Assembly (NCBI GenBank): GCA_030068145.1
Contig: JAPJBO010000106.1
Coordinates: forward strand, 310,001 to 374,000
Length of the DNA: 64,000 nucleotides
Direction: 5' to 3'
Source of the DNA: Diplonema papillatum
Lineage: Eukaryota; Euglenozoa; Diplonemea; Diplonemida; Diplonemidae
Shown in pieces: positions 1-12,000 of this stretch. The translations under genes and the position numbers were made by a program. How positions within the stretch are numbered: position 1 is the stretch's first letter; each line of letters opens with the position of its first letter. The notes below the pieces were generated by a model. The model did not search any database and had not been told where the DNA came from. It saw nothing but the letters and a program-made list of their open reading frames with translations.

Positions 1-1
1 A

Positions 2-3000
2 CGCGAAGACCGGGAGGCTACCGTACGCCAGCAGACCTTCAGTGATGTTGACGACACTGGTAAGAGCCCAAAACGTCAGCCGAACGTTGTTGAAGAAGTT
101 GCTGCAACCGACGGCGAATCGCCTCCGGCTGAAGACTCACAGTCACAACCTCAGACCGAGTCACAGCTACAACCACAGTCACAGCCAGCAGAAGTAGCGG
201 GGGCACCTAGCTCGGAACGAAAAGATGTCACTGAAGTGACAGCTACGGAGGTTCCGACCAAGTATGAAGCTTCAGTGAGCTGGAGCAAGCCGTCGTTCGA
301 TTCATCTCTGGTGCTTCACCTTCAAATCCACTCGTTGCACACGCCGCCAGCCTGCCAAGGTCGCGCTGTAGTCATGCGGGTATGCTTCGTTTGTTATGCC
401 GCAATCCCATTGTGTTCCTCTTAGTCAGCGAGACACCAGAACACTGCTGCACAGTTTCCATGTGCAGGTGGCCTCCGGTTGCTCATCGATTGGTGCGAAC
501 CGACTTCTGTTATTCTTTGCTCATTCTTGGCACTGACGTCTCGCCGCAACGGACGCTGAGGCTTCGGGTCGATCTTGCTAGTCGACCTCAATACACAAGC
601 GATACATCCAACACGTTATAGTCTAACTTTCACTCTAAAAAAACAGGTTTGGTTCGGCGAGCAATCGTCGTTTACAGAAGACAACTTCCAAGAAACAAGC
701 CCGAAGGCAGCCGAAGATGGCGTCGTTGCCTTTGACGCGACCGTGACACTTCCAAACGACAGCATCGACGAAGACCTTCGCATCGAGGCCTGCGTCGACG
801 GCACCGCGGTGGCCCGAGGCCACGTACTGGGCCTCGAGGACTACCCGGAAAAAGTCGGCGAGAAAACAGTACCGCTCGAAACGCTCGCGGACCCGCCGAC
901 CCGGGCAGTCCAAACCAAAGAACAGCTCGAGCCGGAGCAGAGCACGTCGCCGCCGCTGCCTCCCGCAAAAGCGCCGAGTGGCGGCGCCGGCGGCGTGTCG
1001 CCGCGCAGTAGCTGGTTGGTGGGCGCCAGCACAGGAAGAGAACCAGCAATCTTGGAAGAAGGCCTCGGCGCCCAGCCACAGCCTCCTCGCGACGGCGAAA
1101 CGAGGGCGAGCCAGCACGTGCCGGTGCCTCCGTCTCCTGACTTGGCGGGAGTCGGGCAAAACGATCACTTTTCACTGCCAGAGACACCGGGCAATGTCCT
1201 CCAACGCTCTGTCACCCCCTCCAAATCAGCTTCCTCCCTCTCTTCCACGGACGAGAGAAAACCGCTCAACCCGCAACCTCCGAAAGAGCAGCCGGCTACA
1301 CGACCGTATCCGAATTTTACCAAACCCTCGACGATGCAAAGCACTCCGACGGAAGAAGAGATAGCAATACGCCGTGTCACACCATCGCAAGCATCGAGCC
1401 ACCAGAGCGCTGCTGCTGAGCAACAGGAGCCACCGGAACAGCGCACATCGGGGACAGGGCGGTACCTGATGGCATCGGCACCCAACACCCCGCGCGAACC
1501 GCGGTCGGCTCAACATGAAGCGGACGGAGTCTCCATTGTGCTGCACCAAGCGGAACTTCTCATCCCACTGAGCAAGATGGGCACCGCCGCGTCTGCCGAA
1601 GGCCTGATGACGCAGATGTACTACCGCATTGCCGACTCAGCGCATGTTCAATTCCTCCCGGGCACCCGAAGGGCCGCCCGGAAAAAGCTGCTGTTCCGGC
1701 AAAGCATCGGTCTCGGCCACCTCGATGCCACAACCGACATCACGGTCGGCATGACCATCATGTCCAGCACCCAAGGTGCTCACCGAATGGCCGCTGAGGG
1801 GCATGTTACAGCAGATGCAGTGAGCAGCGCAGTTGAGAGCGGACTGGACGGCATTTGGGTCGAACTGGTGCCGTCTGTCCCCCCCGATGAGCAGAGAGGC
1901 AGCCAGAAAGTTGTACGTGACCTGCGAAGCTCGAAACAAGGACTCAACGCAGCAATACCAGTCAGCGAACCGATAGCAAAGGTGCTATTTCAGTTGCCGG
2001 AACTGTCGGTCAGCGACCAAGTTGGTCTTGCTGAAGAATTGCCAGAAGAAGAAGTCGTTGAGTTGACCATCACACGATGTCGGAACCTATTCTGCCCAGG
2101 TGACCATGCGAAGCGAGGGATCAAGCATCCACGAACAGGGGACGCCGCTCAAGCGCAAGTCCCGAACCCGTATGTTCTGGTTAAACCCCTTGCACCGAAT
2201 GGCACACCTCGGTCTATCCACGCTCTGCCCATTATCAAATCCACGCGAAATCCCGTATGGAACGCAAAGGTTGCCGTACGAAAATCGACGAAGGTCGCTG
2301 AAGTGGTCGTCGAGTGCTTCTCCAACAACACCTCTCTCGGCGAGGCGCGCATATTTCTCAAGCAACGTGACGGGGGCCGAACGGCGAAGCTGTACCCGTC
2401 TCTCGATGATTCGGAACTCGAGCCGCATCTTCACAACAACGGCACAAGTAGCAACAACAGTATGAGCAGCGCCGCCAACCGCGCGAGAAACGTCGCGACA
2501 GAGTCGTTGCGGCAGAGTGCCGGTGTGTACCTGGCGGATTCAAGGAGCGGGTACGCCAGACCAAACTCAGCGAAAGGAGGGTCCCATGCGAGAGGAAACA
2601 CCGCCAGCAGCACCGTTTTCTGGTCGGAGTCCGAAGGAGATTTGGGTGAGATCGAGGTGCAGTGGACGACGCTACACAACGATGAAAAAGAAGACAACGA
2701 AAAGGAAGCGTTGAGAAAGAAGCTGATCTGCTCGGACGACGATGATAATAACCAGTCGAAGAGCTTCGTCTTGTGTCTCAACGTGGACCGGGCCCGTAAT
2801 TTAGTACCGCTAAATGTCGACGGGCGGAGTTGCAATTCGCACGTTCGTGTGCTCGTCAACAACGTGGAAGTAGGCCGTTCGAAGCACATCAGCTCTCTGT
2901 CCCCTCAGTGGCGGTTCGATCACGATTTCCCTTTGCACTATCGCTTGTCAGAGGTTAAAGTCCAGGTATTCAACGACCTGCTATTGACCCCCATGGAGTC

Positions 3001-6000
3001 TGATGGGTTCTTAGGTGAAGTCTCGTTCGAAGTCGATCCAGGTTCTCGCAGCAGTGACAGCCTCGAGGTTTTAACCAGCGCTCCTTTGCAGCCTCGTGCT
3101 GCCAGCGATTTACCCATTCAAGTATTCCCTGCTGAGGGATTGCCGGAAAGCCTCCCTCCTGCAAGTGCCGGGCCGCGTCCGCTCGGTGCGGGTTGTGCGC
3201 CCAACTCGCGCGGAGGGCAAGCTGCCACTGCCGGGACAACGATCCCGTTTGCCTCTGCCGACCTGCAGTTGTTGAACAAGTTTGGATCTCTCGGCGAACT
3301 TTTTTTCAGCTACTCTGCCGAGCCAGCGTCGACGCCCGCCTCGCACTGCTCCCCATCCCCCGTCGCCGCAACGCCCGAGCGTCCCCAACACGAAGTATTG
3401 CCGGCTGACGACACCAGCCGATCACTCGCGTACAAAACCCCTGATCACCGCCCCACGAGTACCGAAACATCCGCCAGTAGCACGCCGGCGCAAAGTCAGA
3501 AGGACGTGGCACGCCCGCTTCAAATTGACGTCAACATCTCGCACATCGAAGGCATCAAAGACCTCGCAACGTACCAACCTGTCTGGGCCAGTCTCGAAGT
3601 TGCTGGGCAACGCTTCGAGACGAAGCCGATTTGTTTATCACAAGCCGCAAATGCAACGCTAGCAGGCACCTTCAAGCAGACCACAGCACAAATGCTGGTA
3701 GACGGGCGCAGTGCGCGAAACTTGCGAGCGACTTGTTCCGTGATGACTTCAGCCGGGAAGCATTCGTGGTGCACGGTGCCTTTGGGGGCGGGTGCCGACT
3801 ATCGCGTCACGCCGCTTTTCAGAAGAATCTCGGGCATGCAGGTAGCAGAGGGGTCTTTGGCTATCAAGTTTGACTGCCCGTACTCCAACAGACCACCCGA
3901 GGCTTGCTCACCTGTGAAACGGGTGTACCTGAAAATATGCAAAGCAGCTCAGCTAAGCTCCGGAGACTTCACAGAAACTTGTCAATCGAACATCATAGTG
4001 CACCAAGTCGCCACTCCAAGTGGTTACCCAGCGTCAAATGACGGCGCTGAGTATCCGGCTATTGAAGGGGTACTGCCAGACGGCGTTCAGATCCCGGCCG
4101 GCCCGGCTTCAGCTCAAGGGGACCAGGGGGACGCGGGCTTCCCGTCCAGCGGCACCACGCACATCACCACTAAAACTGCGCCCGGGAAGTTCCCGGTGTG
4201 GAATGACGTGTCTGAAATTGTAACTGCCGCAAAAGCGCGCGAGGCTCATTACCTTATTGTCGCCATGGACCGAGGTGAATTTCTCGGGCAGTGCACCATC
4301 TCGCTGCCAAATTCCGTGGGCGAATACGCTGGCTGGCACAACTTGATGCCGCGCCAAGGGTATCCGGCAGACGAGAGAAGGCGTCGTTTCAACAACGACA
4401 CTCTCGGTAGAATATACTTAGAGTACACTGTCACAGAAACAGCACCCTTAGGCGTGATGGTCAGTCCGACGAACTGGGACGTAACTGCTGCGATGGCTGC
4501 ATTTGCGAGGCGCAATGCGTCTCTGGAAGACACCGCAAAGAAGTTGCAGCAAAAGTCGATGGTTGTCAAGTACGCCGTGTCTGGCAAGGGGGCACCGCCA
4601 CCTTTTGTGATGAAGCCCCAGACGGGTGTCGCGCAAGGGCCAGATGGAGGCGACTTGTTGCATCAAGGCGGTGGTGGCTTGGGCTCGACCTCCCCGCGTC
4701 AAGCGCGCGCAGCCTTTTTGAACGAAGGCCGGCCCATCTTTGTAGGAACACCCTCGCAGCCAGGCATTGCGGACAGCTTCAGCTCCAAACGCCTGGGAGG
4801 TACCGTTGGAGCACTGCGGGGATATTCGGCGGCGTCTAATGCGCACGATAGAACGTACCCACCGCCGGGCAATCCAAAGGGTATTAGAGGACCTGACGAC
4901 CCTGCCAATGGTTGGGAAACACTGCAGAACACATCGTGCCAAGTCGGGGCGCTTGACCATAAGCCCGTCGATTTTACTACCTTTTACGGAACTGACGCGA
5001 CGCTGTACACCACGGTGTGGGACGGTCCCCTACTCGTTTGTCACGGCAGAGTCGCGTTGGCGACACGCGAAAACGGACGTAGAGACATGATTCTCTACCA
5101 AGATTACAAGCACGCTGACAACGGACAGCCGACAGAAATTGGCAGATCAAGGGAAGCCGTGGGAAAAGTGACGATTCGATGGAAGTGGCAAGCGGGAAAG
5201 GCCCCGCGGTGCGTTGTGTCACCGTTCGCACTTGTGGAAAACCGTCGCGATGCTGACGACCTCGGCTCTTCCGGATCGCCACGCTCCGGCTTAAATTCAC
5301 CATCCCGGCGCAACCCGTCGCTGCCCCCATACGAGTTCCTCTGCCCGACTGTTGTCTTAGGGCTGGACCCTGATAGCACGCCGGTGAAGCACGTTCCGCA
5401 AAGACCGAGTCTCGCGTTGCGTCAATCGCTCGCTCCCATCTCCGACTTTGACGACGTTAAGCCTGGGGATCGGCTGTACTCGTCCAAACCATGCTGCGCA
5501 CTGCTGCTTGACCGCGAAGGCGCCCTCCGCTCCAAAGCAGATGCTGGCAACCAGTTGGTTGTGTACAGAGCGAAAAATGTAGCCGACGGTGTCCGGCGCT
5601 GTGCAGTCATCTTGAAGAGCTCAGCCACAGGCATGCGCTGCTTTTTTTTGTAGAAGCAGACTTTTGTGTCACTTCCCCTCTCGTCATGTGGTGCATTTTG
5701 ATGTCAGCTGAAACGACTATCTTCATGAGCATTAGCAAACAGAAGTAGTCATGAACAACCGATGCAAGATGAGACTGCTGATGGCAGCTTTGTCAAAGAT
5801 CAAAGACAACTGTCAATTCCACACACGCCCTCTCGGCCACGTCGCCAAGACCCTTGTCTGCACGGGTGACGTGAAAGAGTGTGCCGATGGCACTCGCATT
5901 TAGTATTGACTGGAGACTGAAGTGCGGCTCGCGTTCGGATGGGTGGATACCAATTATCCATCAGCTCATCAACCAACCAGAACCATACCAGATGCAGCCC

Positions 6001-9000
6001 CACGAACATACACATAGATTCCTCTTCTAGTTTGCTTTGTTCTCGAGAAGTTGATTTGCTCATATTACCGTATTTCCAAAAATGTTGCCCCCCCTAGAAA
6101 ATTGGCCAGGAAAAAAAAGCTGGCGGTTTAGGGGGGGCGCCAGGGTTATTTCCGGCCAACATTTTTTTCCGACCCGCCAGCGACCGCACCCCCGCGAGTG
6201 ATTAGGTTGGTCCCCAATCAGGGCTTACGCTCCACGTGTGGAACGTGTGGATTTCCACACGTTAATTCTTTTCGGATTTTGTTCCCCCACGTGTGGATCC
6301 ACACGTACCACATGTGGATTTTGATTTATTGGTCCACATGCAGGGGAGTCTAGGCCCACTAGCGGTCAAGGCCGCACAGGTGTAGTAGCGACACTATTTT
6401 TTTTGCCGTCGCACATGAGGGGAAAGGTTTTTTTCCCCTCGAACCTTAAGCGCCCACACGTGGACCACACGTATTTTCTCTGAGCGAAAACGGAGCGTAA
6501 GCCCTGTCCCCAATACTCTCCAGGGAAAATACTTTCGGAACGGGGACTATGGACCTACGGAAGTGGTTGAAACAACGTGAGTTGTGCCGCCTCCGGTCAA
6601 AGAAGTTGTGGACTCGGCTTGCAACAACAATCGTACACCATTCCCCACTGTGTTCTTCGCGACTCCCCGTTACCATCATGCTACTAGTGGTTGCTGCGTT
6701 ATGCGCCAAGACAGCAGCGAACAGACAAGAATGCACAAACCGGGACACGTCCGACAGTCATCAACTACACACAAGCCGTTGTCTGAGAACCCATATTTCC
6801 ATTTATGGTATACCGTAGTCGACATGGTTTGAACTGATATGCAGCAACAATCTGTGACGATAGACTGCACATGGTAAGTCACCAAGAGAAGGGGAAGATG
6901 ATTTGACGTTCACTTCACCAACAGGCGCCTTGTCGTGCACCCGCATATCGCCAGACGCATCATGGTGCGACTGCTTCGTGCTTCCTGACGTTTTCTCGAT
7001 TGATAACCCGTTGGTCCTGCAACTTATTGGGGCCCGAGGCAACTTTCTTGGTGAAGCGGCGGTACCATTCGGCTCAGGAGAAGAATGGCTCCCTCTGCAG
7101 TCGCGGGTAGGTGGCGATGAGCATGAGCACTCTTTGATGGAGCGCAACAGAGGTCTGCTTGGCTCCATAAGCGTGTCTTATCGTCTCTCTGCGAGCGGCG
7201 CGGCTCCTGACTTGAATCAGGCACAGGCAAGCGTTTCCGCAAGCCCGACCCGCTCTGCAGCATCACAACGGCATCGACAAGCTATCGTGGATGAACTGAC
7301 TGGTACCGACGAAGACGCGTCTCCAGATGCGCAGAAGTACTGCATCTCGTACATGGTTTCGGGTTCCACGCAGAATGCTCTGTCATCAGCTTCGTCGTCT
7401 CACCCAGAGAATGCGCGCATTGCGCGGTGCAAAGGGAAGCTGTATTCTGTCGGCGGGATTCTGGAAGCTGGTACCTACCAGAAAACGGTGCTGCAATACG
7501 AAACAACCTCCCGCTCGTGGAAAGCTATTGGCGGTCCGGGGGTAGAAGGCTCGATGCCGCACAGGCACGGGCATTCCTTGGTAACATACAAGCAGAAGCT
7601 TTACGTCTACGGCGGCTTCGGTCCTGGAGGATTCGACAGGCGCCTTAGCGGCCTGCGGGAGGCAAACACGCAAGTCATAACTGATGGTGACACATTCGGA
7701 GTACCACACGAAGCACAGAAGAAGCAGGTATTCCACATTGCATCTGTCGCACTTTTCCGGTCACCGCAAAGCCTACCTCAGACGGGGTGACATGGACACC
7801 GCATCGTAACTGGCTATGTGCCATTTGTTTTTAGTTGACCAGGACACGCCTAGTTTTCCGCCATCTCGGACCAAATCAACACTCGAATCACAGGGTTATC
7901 ATATGAGCACTTGGCAGTTTGACCCCACTACGCTGGCATGGAACGAATTCGTGACACATGGCAGTGCCATGGACTACCGTTGCGGTCACGCGGCGGTTGT
8001 GGTCAACAACAAGATGATAGTTTGGGGCGGCTGGAAGATACTTGTGCAAGAGATGGCGAGGCCCGAAGGGAAGATTTACAAGGTCATCGAGCATAGACGA
8101 AGCGACATGGCATACCTTCAACTTGACAATGCGGCCTGGAAGCGAGTGAAGCAACAAGGCAGTGTACCGAGCCCGCGCGATGGGCATACTCTCACTCGAT
8201 ACCAGTTACTCCTTGTTCTGTTGGGCGGGTGTATGGAGAAAACATACCCAAACGGTGCTAGTTCTGGAGAGCCAACACAGCCTCAAGCATCTCCGCGAGT
8301 GCACATAGAAGCCGGTGCGGAGTCCCCTCGCGACGCACGACCAAATGAAGAAGCCGGGAGCGACGAGGACGAGGATCTCCTCGAGAGTCCTGGCTGCCGG
8401 CAGCAACTCTCTAGGTCACAAAAGTCGCCGCCCCGCGAACCATCTCGTCGGATGCCCACCGATCCTTCCGTGACTGCCCTCGGCGACTTGTATACCTTCG
8501 ACTTGGCAGCGAAAACATGGAAAATCGTGCATGCTGCCGGCTCGGTCCCGTCACCACGATATGGACATTCTGCTGTACTGGACCCTGCCGGCAAGTCTCT
8601 CCTCGTCGTGGGAGGCTGGGGGAACAGCGGCACTGTGCTGCACTCCGTGTTCCAGTTACATCTTGATACATGGTTTTGGAGGAAAATAAGCTGCCAACGC
8701 GGCCGACCGCCCGTTTCTCGGTATGTTTAGTTCTCTTTTCTTTTAGTCACGTTAGAGAAGCCCCAGATGCGTCCCGCAAGGTTGCCAAAAACGGTGCTGA
8801 CCATCACGTGACCAAGTTTCAAGCGGGTTTCTGAAAGCCTATACATCCCGATCACCATTGTCATTTGTCATCAATATCATATCAGCAAACAGAAAAGGAA
8901 AAGGGAACGGAGTGATAGCAGAAGCACGGTTGATGGTCGGCAACACACAACCAGGCTAAGGGTTTGTTCGGTGTTTTTCTCGTATTTACGTGGGCGGCTA

Positions 9001-12000
9001 GATCTACATCTGGCGCCTCAAATACAATAACGAGAATGATAATATAGAGCACATGTCACAGCAAACCCTTCCAGCCACGTTCCCGTAAATAAGGCCACAT
9101 GAAGCGGCGAAGGACTGTCAGCGCTGCTGTGCCTCAAAGGGTCGTAAGATCAGCTTCGGTAATAGCTATTTATGTACAGCAGTAATGAGCCATTACGCAC
9201 AACGAGTTTCCCGAATTTTGCACGAGTGCCCCGGAGTCGCTTGTGCATAGGTCGTGTTATGTGCAAAAACCTCATTTGAGTCACTCCCAGGACATAAGCA
9301 ATTGTTGTGCAGTGTCAAAAACGAGTGTGCAGTGATTTTATGCCGTGTATTTCTCTTTATGGCAAACTTATGGACGTAGGTGAGGGGTACTGGGGAGAAA
9401 TGCGAAAGAAGATGCCCAGGATGCGGACGAGGCCCAACGAGCAGTTTTTCGAGTGAGTTTTCAGCTTGTCGGCAGGCATCACCCTCGTCCAACAAATTGT
9501 TCTCGGTTCACCCAGTCCCACTGCAACACAGCCTCCGGCTGCCCGGTCCAGCCCCTGCACCGCACACTCCGGCTTCTCAAGTGTATTCCTACAACATCTC
9601 CCAGAGTGCAGAAGAGGTACCTGTCATCATTGGTCAGTGTCCTCCAAGCCTTGTCCCAAACCTTCCCTAGAGTCTGCACAGAAGCAGAAGTGAAGTGCTG
9701 ACCTGACGGTCACTGATCTGCTTCCTATTTTCCATCACCGTTGCAGGCACGTTGACATCGAAAGTGCTGCTTTGATGTCAATTTGATGATATTCGACGCT
9801 AACTAGCGCCGAATAAATTGTTTCCACGGGGGTTCAAATGTTTTTCTTTGTATAAGCACCTGCTTTGTAGGAAATGCTTGAGGAGACTGCCAGTTGCGAT
9901 AGAGAATGAGGTCTGGGAATGGCATAATGGGAGTGACGAAAATGAGGTGCTATGCACATAAAAATTGTTAAGCGCACTTAAGTCTTATTCAGCTCTTGCG
10001 AATGACAGAGAGTGGCCGCCATCTTCGTCGTGCAAATGACGAAGGGGTTACGCAGCATGATTGAACTGTACGACTAAGTTGCTCGTTGGTTCAACACCCT
10101 GCGCGGTTTAGCGAATTGACACTAAAACACAGACTCGGCCACACTGTTGCCCTACTTCATTCGGACACTTCAGCCCCATCGCAGCATCACAAGACGGAAA
10201 GCCGCGACGATTTAGCGACTTCAGACAAGCAGGGCACTCTTCATCGCAGCACATCATCAGTGGCAGCCCCCCTCTTCCAACTGCTTGTTTCAGGAGGCCT
10301 GTCACCCATCGTGTCCGACAACTATCCTGCACAGCACGGAAGCCAGTACAAATTCCGAAGTGGCAATGCGCAAGGTACAGCATTACTTCTTTCGTGCCAA
10401 ACAGCGGCTTTTTCTTTGTGTTACTGGGGGGGGGGGGGGTCGAATACAAGAGGTACCTCTTCTATTCGGCGTGCCGATCCTGCAATTTTCCCGAAAAAGA
10501 AATTCTAATCCACAAATAACGCTAGAAATGGGAAAAAGTACCGCAAACCCGGAAACCGCGGGAACTCCCTTCTTCTTGAAAGACGCACGTAATTTGTGGT
10601 CCCCGGGTCTATTTTTCACGGTTCTCTTCATCGGAGCTGAACGCGAGCACAAATTCGCCGAAAAAGGTCTGCTACACGGGCCAGCAAAGAAATGTTGCCA
10701 ACCAGTGGGTCGATTCCCGTCCTTTCCATTGAAAACCTGTGGGTTCCACGCCCGGTGCCCCGCATCTGGCAAAGACCCATGAACCACGCACATAAATCTT
10801 GGTCCCCGGGTCTATTTTTCACGGTTCTCTTCATCGGAGCTCATCGCGATCAGAAACCCGTCGAAAAAGGTCTGTTATGCGGGCCAAGGAAAAATCCAAC
10901 TTTTTTCCAGATTTCCAAAATGCCTCTTGTATTCAAGGTACCTCTTCTATTCAAGGTACCTCCTGTATTCGACCCCCCCCAGTAACAATGCATTGTTGGT
11001 ACTAAAAATTAGTAGTTGGCAGCGTACTAAAAGCAACTCACCAAAGCAGGTGAACAGCCGCTAGTGCGCACAAACAAAAAATATAGCGTTCCCGAACCGC
11101 GTTTTCGGTTGCTTCCGCGGGCAGTTCTGCGATCCAGCCCTCAGAGAAAAACCTGTCGATGCTGGCTGCGCTAGATAAAACAGAAAGTGTGGCTACTTGT
11201 GGCCTGTCAGAGACAGTCTGTCGAACTGCAAAAACTATCACTGCACACAAAACAGGGACAATGCTGGTAAGCATGTCGAGTCTTGCAAGCGCTCAAGGCC
11301 CCAGACCTCCTGAAGAAGGCGTTGCGAAGAAGAAGAAAGCCGCTTTTTTTGAGGAGCCTACGCCACGCGTCGCGAAGAAGACGAACGAAGAAATCAAAAC
11401 GGTATGTGTCTGCGCATCGTTAAACACCCCGAGACCTACCCATATCAATGGTTCTGCTTATTGCTCAGCTCGGTGCGTATTTCTCAGTGGATAGTCGAGC
11501 CGCGTCCAAATTCTTCCGTCAGGTCATGGGTTGAACGTGTCGGAAGAAAGCATTCGCAGGAGGAATCCTGTGGGTGTGTTTTGAGAGGTTAAAGTGGGGT
11601 GATCCACCTATTTTTTAGCACAAAAAATCACAACTTTTCGTCGTCTTGTTGCGTTAGTGGGGAGTCATTTGCAAGCAAATGAGTACCACACTATGCCAGC
11701 TTTTCGCTACGTGACTCCAGAAGGGTCACTTTTTCCGCGCTTTCGGCGCGGCGCAACTCTAGTCGGTTGCAACTGTTCTTGGAAACTACTGACGATTTCA
11801 TAATCCGAAAAGGAATCGGCATCTTCGCTTTCTCGTTTGCGCCGATAGGCACGCCGCGATGCGGAGGACGCGAGTAGCCGGGAAGAGCCGGCGGGAGGGC
11901 GCGATCGTTGTGTGACCCGTGGAGGGTCGGAACCAGAATCAGTAAAAGGGCCCGAGTCAGGGCCTGCCATCGAAGAGGGCCGGGCGGGGCCGGGTGGGCG

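Noticed and set aside
11275-11401. ATG-led exon of 42 codons ending at a GTATGT donor
   Set aside because: It may be real, but its phase 0 end does not join the exon at 20,399, and the exon ending at 10,374 does. It could pair only with a less likely acceptor at 20,415, so it is left out of the gene model.
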